DNA from: Clostridium puniceum
GTDB taxonomy: Bacteria; Bacillota; Clostridia; Clostridiales; Clostridiaceae
NCBI RefSeq assembly: GCF_002006345.1
Contig: NZ_LZZM01000201.1
Coordinates: 1 to 64,000 of the forward strand
Length of the DNA stretch: 64,000 nt
Direction: 5' to 3'
The translations under genes were made by a program, and so were the position numbers. The notes under the pieces were generated by a model. That model did not search any database. It saw only the letters and a list, made by a program, of their open reading frames with translations, and was not told the origin of the DNA. The first letter of the stretch is position 1. The number at the start of each line of letters is the position of its first letter. This document shows, in pieces, positions 27,542 to 34,584 of the stretch.

Positions 27542-27664
27542 TCAAACAGCACACTGGTAATTATAGTGATTTTCTTATTTTCAATGTTTATTGGTGTTTT
27601 TTGGGATATTACCTACCAAAAAGCAGCAGAGATTGATCCGATTGAATTGCTTAGATATGAATAA
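27542..27664 (+). pseudogene. C-terminal relic of an FtsX/MacB-type ABC permease
   Basis: An open frame without start reads STLVIIVIFLFSMFIGVFWD, followed by QKAAEIDPIELLRYE and a stop. The last membrane helix and the ending AAxxDPIExLRYE are hallmarks of the C-terminus of FtsX/MacB-type permeases. The usual GxxPAxKA loop has become WDITYQKA. No in-frame N-terminal part remains and no ATPase partner is adjacent. It is a deletion remnant of a peptide- or drug-export type transporter. Confidence 0.75.
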
Positions 27665-27789
27665 AAGTAATTTATGGAAAATTAACATTATATTTTATGA
27701 ATTTTTATAATAATTATACGAATATATAAATAACATATTAAATACAATAAATCATAAGCAGTTGCTTTTATAATAAAGGAGGAGTATGT

Positions 27790-28221
27790 ATGTCTGATAA
27801 TAGAATAATCTCTAGAAGTAAATATGTTGTAAATGGAGTAACTCGTATTACTGTTGAAAATAGTATAACTAAAAGACCTTATGCCAAAACGGATGTTTCT
27901 TCTGATAAAAGGCATAATAATTCTAATTCCTTTAATGACAATTTACATTCAAAAGCTAAAAAGAAAGATGATAATGATAATTCTCTCAGTTTTTCAAATG
28001 AATTAGACAATATGTTAAGATTAAAAAGTGAAGAAAATTCTAGATTAGTCCAAGCAAGATTTAATCACAACATTTTAATTGAACCTAAGCCTATTAATAA
28101 TCCTATAGAAACAGAATTACACAATAAGCTAGGTCAAGCTATGGGAGAAGGTAAAATAGATACAGCTACTTTAACAAAAAAAATTGAACTACTTAATGCT
28201 TTAAGAAATGAATCTAAATAA
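27790..28221 (+). CDS. hypothetical hydrophilic protein
   Basis: A 143-residue, highly polar protein with no signal peptide or membrane helix. The N-terminal third begins MSDNRIISRSKYVVNGVTRI; the middle is Asn/Ser/Lys-rich and likely disordered (residues 36-70); the C-terminal half is helical with paired KIELLNALRNESK. Strong ribosome site AAGGAGGAGTATGT and a strong terminator after it support a real gene. No family was recognised. Confidence 0.7.
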   Translation: MSDNRIISRSKYVVNGVTRITVENSITKRPYAKTDVSSDKRHNNSNSFNDNLHSKAKKKDDNDNSLSFSNELDNMLRLKSEENSRLVQARFNHNILIEPKPINNPIETELHNKLGQAMGEGKIDTATLTKKIELLNALRNESK

Positions 28222-28260
28222 TTAACATAAAGTTTTTCAGAAGTTAAATTTAAATAACAA

Positions 28261-28311
28261 GGGAACCTATAAGATAGACTCTCCCAATTTCAATCTTATA
28301 GGTTTCCTTTT
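28261..28311 (+). terminator. terminator after the hypothetical gene
   Basis: GGGAACCTATAAGAT and ATCTTATAGGTTTCC pair over 15 bases with one wobble, followed by TTTTAATTTT. It lies between convergent genes. Confidence 0.8.
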
Positions 28312-28326
28312 AATTTTATAATATTT

Positions 28327-30033
28327 TTATACTGCTGCTAATTTATGTAGTCTGCTGTATTCGCCTTGTTTTCTCATTAATTCGTCATGTGTTCCCTGTT
28401 CTATTATTCCTGTATTTCCCAAAACTATAATTTCATCTGCATTTTTAATTGTAGATAACCTATGAGCTACTACTATTGTTGTCCTTCCTGCACATAGTTT
28501 TTCTAAAGACTCTTGAATTATACGTTCCGTTGCATTATCTAAAGCAGAAGTTGCCTCATCTAATATTAATATTGGTGGGTTTTTAATAAAAACTCTTGCA
28601 ATAGAAATACGCTGCTTTTGTCCACCTGACAATTTTACTCCTCTTTCACCAATATAAGTATCATAACCTTCTGGTAACGTGTTTATGAATTCATGAATAT
28701 TAGCCATTTTAGCCGCTCTTAATAACTCTTCTTCAGTTGCATCTACTTTTCCATACAATATATTATCTCTTATGGTTCCTGTAAATAAAAATACCTCTTG
28801 CTGTACTATTCCAATATTTTCTCTAAGTGAATCTAATTTAACATTATAAATACTTTTATTATCAATTAAAATATCCCCACTTTCTGGTTCATAAAATCTC
28901 GGAATAAGGTTACAAAAAGTAGTTTTCCCACCACCCGAGGCTCCAACTAAAGCTAACATTTTACCCTTATTAATTTTCACTGAAACATTCTTTAAAACTT
29001 TTTTACCTTCATAACTAAAATCAATATTGTTAAATTGAATTTCACCTTCTACATTTTCAAGTTCAATTGCATCTTTCTTATCCTTTTCTCTATCTTCATC
29101 CATGATTTCCATATATCTTTGAAAACCTGTAATTCCATTTTGAAATTGTTCCATAAAATTAATAAGCTTTTTTATTGGTTCTGTAAATAACTTTATAAAT
29201 AACATATATGCCATAAAATCCCCTACAGTTATAAATCCAACTAGTGTAAATATTCCTCCACCTATTAATCCTACGTAATTTAATAGGTCTATTCCGAAAC
29301 TAGAACCTGAAGAATATTCCGCCATTACCTTATAAGCTTTTTCTCTCGCCTTAATAAATTTCTTATTACCTTTTTCAAATTTTTCTTCTTCAGATTTATG
29401 ACTTACAAAAGCCTTTGATATTTTTATTCCTGAAATACTATTTTCAAGGCTTGCATTAACTGCACCTGTTTCTACTTTAGTTTCAAGAAATGCTTTATTC
29501 ATCTTCTTCCTTTGATGCAAAGTAAACCACACTATAAATGGTATAAATGCAAATATTAATATAGTAAGAGGCACATTAATTGTACATAATAATATAAATG
29601 AACCTATCAGCATAACAATTGATATAAATAAATCTTCTGGCCCATGATGAGCAAGTTCAGAAATATCCATTAAATCATTAATTATCCTAGACATTATATC
29701 CCCTGTCTTATTGTTATCAAAGAAGCTATTCGGTAATTTTTGCAGATGCCTGAATATATGTCTTCGCATATCACCCTGCATTCTTACCCCTACAACATGT
29801 CCCCAATACTGCATAAAATAACCACAAGCAGCTTTAATTATAAAAATTATAAATAATATTATTGCAAATATAATAATTAATCTTAAATCTCTATTAGGAA
29901 TTGAATCATTAACAAGTTGTCTTGTCATCATTGGATATACTAAATCACATAAAGATGCTATAAATGCTACTACTAAATCTAAGGTAAATAATAATTTGTA
30001 CGGCTTATAAAACGAAATGAATTTCTTTATCAT
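28327..30033 (-). CDS. multidrug/lipid exporter ABC half-transporter
   Basis: A 568-residue fused membrane-ATPase protein of the MsbA/BmrA class, acting as a dimer in the membrane. Six helices occupy residues 1-310. The nucleotide-binding domain has Walker A GASGGGKTT (near residue 363), signature KLSGGQKQR, Walker B ILILDEATSALD and switch His in VVAHRLSTI. The NBD follows the linker EGEIQFNNIDFSYEGKKVLK. It is a single gene, so a homodimer is likely. The substrate cannot be inferred. Ribosome site AGAGAGGCGAT. Confidence 0.9.
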   Translation of the reverse strand: MIKKFISFYKPYKLLFTLDLVVAFIASLCDLVYPMMTRQLVNDSIPNRDLRLIIIFAIILFIIFIIKAACGYFMQYWGHVVGVRMQGDMRRHIFRHLQKLPNSFFDNNKTGDIMSRIINDLMDISELAHHGPEDLFISIVMLIGSFILLCTINVPLTILIFAFIPFIVWFTLHQRKKMNKAFLETKVETGAVNASLENSISGIKISKAFVSHKSEEEKFEKGNKKFIKAREKAYKVMAEYSSGSSFGIDLLNYVGLIGGGIFTLVGFITVGDFMAYMLFIKLFTEPIKKLINFMEQFQNGITGFQRYMEIMDEDREKDKKDAIELENVEGEIQFNNIDFSYEGKKVLKNVSVKINKGKMLALVGASGGGKTTFCNLIPRFYEPESGDILIDNKSIYNVKLDSLRENIGIVQQEVFLFTGTIRDNILYGKVDATEEELLRAAKMANIHEFINTLPEGYDTYIGERGVKLSGGQKQRISIARVFIKNPPILILDEATSALDNATERIIQESLEKLCAGRTTIVVAHRLSTIKNADEIIVLGNTGIIEQGTHDELMRKQGEYSRLHKLAAV

Positions 30034-30167
30034 TCAAATATCGCCTCTCTTTCTTTTTTTTATATTTAAAAATGATATTTTCATTTGATTATGGAATAAA
30101 AATTATATAGCTTGTATATAATTAAATTAAGATACATAATTTTACAATTGTTTGGTGGTGAATAAAT

Positions 30168-30422
30168 TTGTTAAAAAAAACTTTTGTTATGATTAATTTT
30201 AGCTTAGGAATCCTTTTACCTCTATTTTCTTTAAATATAATAATAAATAAATCGGATCCTAACATCTTTTTCCCATTAATTTTTGTTTGTTTAGGCTTTT
30301 GTGATACTTTACTTGGAATTAATTTACTAAATGCTAATAAAAAAATCTTAAGTATATCCAGCTTCATACTTGCAATTTTTCTATTTATTTTAGTTGGAAG
30401 TAAAATTTTTATATATAACTAA
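30168..30422 (+). CDS. small membrane protein
   Basis: An 84-residue protein with three predicted membrane helices (about residues 7-25, 32-50 and 58-80) and almost no soluble part. It would start at TTG (30168), seven bases after GGTGGTGA. The antisense frame also stays open for 81 codons; the plus frame is preferred because of the ribosome site and the clean helix pattern. Family not recognised. Confidence 0.5.
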   Translation: MLKKTFVMINFSLGILLPLFSLNIIINKSDPNIFFPLIFVCLGFCDTLLGINLLNANKKILSISSFILAIFLFILVGSKIFIYN

Positions 30423-30436
30423 AAATTAAAACTTAA

Positions 30437-31105
30437 TTATATTTCATTTAAAATTTCATTTTTACATTTTTCTAAATCTTTATTAAATATTCCTTTTACT
30501 TCAACTGGTTTATTACTAAATACTAATATATTTCCTTGGAAATATATTGATTCCTCTAAGTCATGAGTAACCAAAATAACCATTCTTTTTTCTTTATTTA
30601 ATAAATTCTTAAATTCATCTATTATAGTATATTTTAATTTGTAATCTAAAGATTTAAAAGGCTCATCCATTAAGATAACTTTTGATGGTTTACCAAAAGC
30701 TCTTGCAATGTTTACCCTTTGTTTCATTCCTCCACTTAAAGAACTGGGATATTTATTTTTTATATCAGAAATTCCAACTAATTCTAATAGTTCATCTATT
30801 TTTTCATCTATAATAGAACTATGATAATATTTCTTTAATACAAGACCTAAATTTTCTTTGACTGTAAGCCATTCTATTAATCTATCTTCTTGAAATATGT
30901 AACTTATATCCTTTAATGAAATTCCTTGAATTTCTCCACTTTGTACTTCTATAAGCCCGGCTATAATATTTAAAAGTGTACTTTTTCCACAGCCTGATTT
31001 TCCTATTATACAATTTACCTTATCATCATACAAATCTAGATTAAAATTCTTAAATATTTCTTCATTTCCATAAGATTTATTTAAATTTCTAATACTTATC
31101 TTCAT
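30437..31105 (-). CDS. NitT/TauT-type ABC transporter, ATP-binding protein
   Basis: ATPase subunit of an importer of the nitrate/sulfonate/taurine class. The 222 residues include Walker A GKSGCGKST (near residue 35), signature LSGGMKQR (near residue 124), Walker B VILMDEPFKSLD and switch His in LVTHDLEESIYF. The start overlaps the permease stop (ATGA), showing translational coupling. Last gene of a three-gene operon. Confidence 0.92.
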   Translation of the reverse strand: MKISIRNLNKSYGNEEIFKNFNLDLYDDKVNCIIGKSGCGKSTLLNIIAGLIEVQSGEIQGISLKDISYIFQEDRLIEWLTVKENLGLVLKKYYHSSIIDEKIDELLELVGISDIKNKYPSSLSGGMKQRVNIARAFGKPSKVILMDEPFKSLDYKLKYTIIDEFKNLLNKEKRMVILVTHDLEESIYFQGNILVFSNKPVEVKGIFNKDLEKCKNEILNEI

Positions 31106-31857
31106 CTATTCCACCTATATATTTTTTTCTTCAATGCACAATTTACTATCTCTAAAAATATTGATATAAAAACAATAATCACAATCCATGCAAAAATTCC
31201 AGATACGTTAAAATTCACTTTTTCTAATTGTATCTGAGACCCTATTCCAAATTTAGGCTGCCCATATACTTCACCTGTAATTACAACTTTAAAAGTAAGT
31301 GAAAAAGTTGATACAAAAATGCTCATAAAATAAAACTTCATAACTGGAACATAAATCTTTTTTATCTTATCTTTTAAACTAACTTCATATATCTTTGTCA
31401 TATCAATTATCTTTTTATCTATTTGCATGAGACTATTTTTTACACCTTCATAAAGCACTGGAAATATTATAGCAAATCCAATTGCAAACGGAGTTATATC
31501 CTTATCAAACCATACTAGTAAAAGAACAACAAGAACCATAGTTGGAATTGTCTTTGCAAAAGAATTTACAGGCTGCATTAAATATTGGAAAAAGGGATAC
31601 ACAGCTCCGAGTACCCCTAAAATCATAGAAAAAATTAAAGCTACTACATAGCTGAGTATAGTTCTATAAAAACTACTAAAAATAACCTTCCAAAAACTTT
31701 GTTCCAAAAATATAAGCTTAATAGCTTCAGTTACCTGTTGTATCTTTGGAATATATATATCGTTATTTGTTATTATTGCAATTGCCTGCCATAGTCCTAT
31801 GAAAAATAAACATGATATTAAAGTATATAATTTACTTTTCCATGAATATTTCATCAT
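31102..31857 (-). CDS. NitT/TauT-type ABC transporter, permease
   Basis: A 251-residue membrane protein of the SsuC/TauC family with about six helices. The coupling loop lies in KIYEVSLKDKIKKIYVPVMKF (around residues 155-175), where the usual EAA-Gly motif is altered (a Lys occupies the place of Gly). It starts inside the 3' end of the binding-protein gene, overlapping it by 26 bases. Confidence 0.9.
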   Translation of the reverse strand: MMKYSWKSKLYTLISCLFFIGLWQAIAIITNNDIYIPKIQQVTEAIKLIFLEQSFWKVIFSSFYRTILSYVVALIFSMILGVLGAVYPFFQYLMQPVNSFAKTIPTMVLVVLLLVWFDKDITPFAIGFAIIFPVLYEGVKNSLMQIDKKIIDMTKIYEVSLKDKIKKIYVPVMKFYFMSIFVSTFSLTFKVVITGEVYGQPKFGIGSQIQLEKVNFNVSGIFAWIVIIVFISIFLEIVNCALKKKIYRWNR

Positions 31858-32824
31858 TTGGTATGGTTCCTCCTATTGTTTTGGGATCAAATTGGTTTAA
31901 TTTTTCGAAATAAGTTTTATATTCCTTATAAGAATCCTTAATGTCTACATACTTTATATTTGACTTATCCATAGATTTCATTATTATTGGTTTCTTCGCT
32001 GAAATACCTATTTCTTCGCAATAAGTTCCTAAAGTTTCCCTATCACTATATGCCCATTTAGTTCCTCCCTTAACCTTTGATAAAAATTCTTTTACAAATT
32101 CTTTATTATTTTCATATAGTTCCTTTTTTACTATAATTGTTGCTTGTGGATATCCATATTCTGAATTATTTATCTTTTTCCACTCTTCATTTAAATCTAG
32201 TATTACCTTAAACTTTTCATTTTTACTTTGAACTGTAGATAATGCAGGTTCTGGTATTACCGCGTATTGTGTCTTTCCCGATAATATTATTGGTGCAAGT
32301 TCATTTACTCCATCAACATAACTAAAATTAATATCTTTGTCTACATCAACACCTTTATCTTTAAGTACTGTCCTTGCAATTATATCCGGAGTTAATCCCT
32401 TACCTATGTTATAAACTTCTTTCCCTTTTAAATCATCAATAGTTTGTTTTTCATTAGTTGAACCTATGTAAAAAGATCCAAAGCCAACAGTCCCTGCTAT
32501 CTTATATTCTTTATTCTTATTAAATGCAATTGCTGCTAGATTTGAAGGTACTATTGCTATATCTGGCTCACCTTTCATAACACTTGTGCTTAAACTTTCA
32601 GAATTTTTTTCAACTGTATAATTAATATTATAACCTGCTTTAACTTCAGGTTTTTCCTTTATAAGCTTTGCCACAGCTATGGCTGGGAGTCCATCTGGTG
32701 CTACAAATTTAATTTCTGCAGCCTGTTTTTTGATTTCATTTTGAGCTACATTATTATTTCCACATCCTATCAATGTTAACATTGATAATATCATAACAAA
32801 AAATAATGATAATTTCTTTTTCAT
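31832..32824 (-). CDS. NitT/TauT-type ABC transporter, substrate-binding lipoprotein
   Basis: A 330-residue lipoprotein with signal MKKKLSLFFVMILSMLTLIG and lipid-anchored Cys21. The periplasmic-binding fold follows: VAPDGLPAIAVAKLI, KGEPDIAIVPSNLAAIAF (near residue 93) and KGKEVYNIGKGLTPDIIART. This matches the NMT1/SsuA-like family. The substrate may be a sulfonate, a thiamine precursor or similar; neither the leader nor neighbours decide this. First gene of the operon, ribosome site GAAAGGGGAA. A palindromic element sits in the leader. Confidence 0.88.
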   Translation of the reverse strand: MKKKLSLFFVMILSMLTLIGCGNNNVAQNEIKKQAAEIKFVAPDGLPAIAVAKLIKEKPEVKAGYNINYTVEKNSESLSTSVMKGEPDIAIVPSNLAAIAFNKNKEYKIAGTVGFGSFYIGSTNEKQTIDDLKGKEVYNIGKGLTPDIIARTVLKDKGVDVDKDINFSYVDGVNELAPIILSGKTQYAVIPEPALSTVQSKNEKFKVILDLNEEWKKINNSEYGYPQATIIVKKELYENNKEFVKEFLSKVKGGTKWAYSDRETLGTYCEEIGISAKKPIIMKSMDKSNIKYVDIKDSYKEYKTYFEKLNQFDPKTIGGTIPNDEIFMEK

Positions 32825-32854
32825 TTTTTTATTCCCCTTTCAAGAATTTCAAGT

Positions 32855-32925
32855 GCTATCGAGTTCAACTAAGATTTAGGTTGGGGTTAATACCCATCTG
32901 AATCTTAGTTGAACTTATCTAGGGT
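32855..32925. repeat. long palindrome in the leader of the NitT/TauT-type operon
   Basis: AGTTCAACTAAGATT and AATCTTAGTTGAACT are perfect 15-base inverse copies; the interior TTGGGGTTAA/TACCCA extends the fold. It lies about 35 bases before the lipoprotein start. It lacks a U-tract and TPP or SAM riboswitch cores, so it is either an operator, an RNA element or a mobile palindrome. Confidence 0.65.
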
Positions 32926-33185
32926 TGTGTCACTGTTATTCCCCATTTAAAGAAATGAGAGTTTTACAGTAGCTAGATATCAAGTAAAAAATAACAAATT
33001 AATTTACCATTATAGTACTATTAATTAATATTTACTCTTAATTATAATATCATAATAACATAAAAATACCAAATTTAGCTTTAATCTATTTGATAAAGTA
33101 AACGTCAGCAAACACTTATATTTACACAAAGCTTATAATCTTTCAATTCTTGGAATTACTAAAGGATATTAGATTAATTATGCTC
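32926..33185. other. AT-rich leader/promoter region
   Basis: No ORF and no recognised RNA motif. It presumably contains the promoter of the NitT/TauT-type operon. Confidence 0.4.
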
Positions 33186-33189
33186 TTAT

Positions 33190-33663
33190 TTAAATTTCCT
33201 TGCCGCAATGTGGACAATATTTAAAATCTGAATTTACTTTCCTGCCACAAGTTGCACATATCTTTAGACTATAGTTATTATTATATATATTAATATAATA
33301 ATCCCCATATATTTCTTGCAAATCCCAGTAAGTAATTTGTACATCTTCTCCTAGTTCAATAGCTTTACCTTTATCTTTTGGAACACTATATAAGCATTTA
33401 CATTTATCACACAAGACATAATATTTTTCATTCCATTTAAAAAGTGGAATGAAAAAGAAATGAAAAAAATCAAAGTTTTTAATTAATATTCCTGTAACTT
33501 TATTTTCGCATTTCTTACAAGTTAAATTATTTAAAATTTTTATTTCTTTATCTTTATTTTCAATACCAAATATTCCTATAAAAAACATCTTATTTTTAAC
33601 CTCTTCATCATAGAATTTTAAACTTAATACTTTTATATGTATATTGCAGTTTTTATTGTTCAA
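33190..33663 (-). CDS. zinc-ribbon protein of unknown function
   Basis: A 157-residue protein with two kinds of Cys pair. CKKCENKV (near residue 49) pairs with CDKCKCLY (near residue 86) as one likely zinc ribbon. The C-terminal ICATCGRKVNSDFKYCPHCG is a second, canonical double-CxxC ribbon. In between FFHFFFIPLFKWNEKYYVLC is hydrophobic. The core MFFIGIFGIENKDKEIK, starting at residue 26, resembles the usual beginning of small clostridial zinc-ribbon proteins, so the true start may be at 33588. No enzymatic motif. Confidence 0.7.
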   Translation of the reverse strand: MNNKNCNIHIKVLSLKFYDEEVKNKMFFIGIFGIENKDKEIKILNNLTCKKCENKVTGILIKNFDFFHFFFIPLFKWNEKYYVLCDKCKCLYSVPKDKGKAIELGEDVQITYWDLQEIYGDYYINIYNNNYSLKICATCGRKVNSDFKYCPHCGKEI

Positions 33664-33759
33664 CCTAAATTAAGCCATAATAATTAACTTTAATTACAAT
33701 TACTTTTTGCAGCATATATAATCAAAAAATAAGTATGTATAAAAATCACTTCATTGTTT

Positions 33760-33793
33760 ATAAAAAGCCAAGGCAATAACCTCAGCTTTTTAT
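33760..33793. terminator. hairpin terminator, likely bidirectional
   Basis: ATAAAAAGC and GCTTTTTAT frame an inner GG/CC. Both sides have A/U runs. It follows the YaaR-family gene on the minus strand. Confidence 0.6.
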
Positions 33794-33872
33794 AAATTTA
33801 ATCTTAATGTATATTGGATATGTTTTATAATAATTTTAAAACATATCTTATAGTTATTTTTTCATTTCGTAG

Positions 33873-34292
33873 TTACCTATATATATCAACAATCATTCCT
33901 TGTATTTCATCTATTGTTGCAGCAATATTTATATTACCTTTTTCATCTGATAATAATGCTTGCGTTAATTCTTCAAGCTTAAGATCAACAGTATCAACGG
34001 TTATGAAATATTGAGTCTGCCAAAAACTTATATCTTTTTTTGTTTCATACATAAATTTTAATATTGACTCCAAGTACTCTTTTATCATCTTCTTATACAT
34101 AATTACATCAACATAAGTTTTAGTTGTTATAAGCTTGGTTCCTCTTTTTTTTATATCCTCTATCATTTTATTAAGCTGTTCTTCTGATTTTTTATGTCTT
34201 TCTTGACTAAAACTTTGAGAAAAGTCTTTTTTTTCAGAAACTACTTTTCTTTCAGCTGTTACTGTTCCTCTCCTCACTCTTCCTATTTCCAT
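33873..34292 (-). CDS. YaaR family protein (DUF327)
   Basis: A 139-residue protein matching the YaaR/DUF327 family: a charged N-terminal segment, then helical KMIEDIKKRGTKLITTKTYV (around residues 43-62) and YKKMIKEYLESILKFMYETK, with DTVDLKLEELTQALLSDE and a final DEIQGMIVDIYR. The family occurs in Firmicutes; its function is unknown. Often found near DNA-replication genes in Bacillus, which is not the case here. Ribosome site AAAGGATTGAG. Confidence 0.82.
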   Translation of the reverse strand: MEIGRVRRGTVTAERKVVSEKKDFSQSFSQERHKKSEEQLNKMIEDIKKRGTKLITTKTYVDVIMYKKMIKEYLESILKFMYETKKDISFWQTQYFITVDTVDLKLEELTQALLSDEKGNINIAATIDEIQGMIVDIYR

Positions 34293-34493
34293 ATATACTC
34301 AATCCTTTCTTACCTCAAGGCATCTATTTTAACAGTTAACTATTAAGATTAAAAACACTAATACCCCTTAAATATCATATTCGAAAACATACGATAATCC
34401 TTAATTAATTATATCAAAGTTCTGCACTCTTCTCTACTCATATTTTTAACATAGATAAAATCTATATTTCATTTTTCCCACATATATAATTTT

Positions 34494-34565
34494 GAAAATT
34501 TTCTAATATATACACGTATATATTTTTCGAATTTTTCTAATATATATATGTATATATTATTTTTT
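34494..34565. repeat. paired 35-base imperfect direct repeat upstream of the P-type ATPase
   Basis: Two adjacent copies share TTTTCTAATATATA, then (C/T)A(C/T)GTATATAT and a T-run. Each contains a near-palindromic TATATA..GTATATA core. They end about 20 bases before the ATPase start, the position of an operator or promoter duplication. Confidence 0.6.
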
Positions 34566-34584
34566 GAATGGAGTGATTTTATCT

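Noticed and set aside
27688..27915. 75-codon minus-strand ORF
   Set aside because: Overlaps the start of a gene with a strong GGAGG site on the plus strand and reads as low-quality hydrophobic/polar mixture.
32826..32940. TPP riboswitch before the NitT/TauT-type operon
   Set aside because: The CTGAGA and ACCTGATCTGG cores are missing; the fold is a simple palindrome.
33888..34014. Plus-strand ORF opposite the YaaR-family gene
   Set aside because: Antisense shadow; the YaaR family match on the minus strand explains the region.
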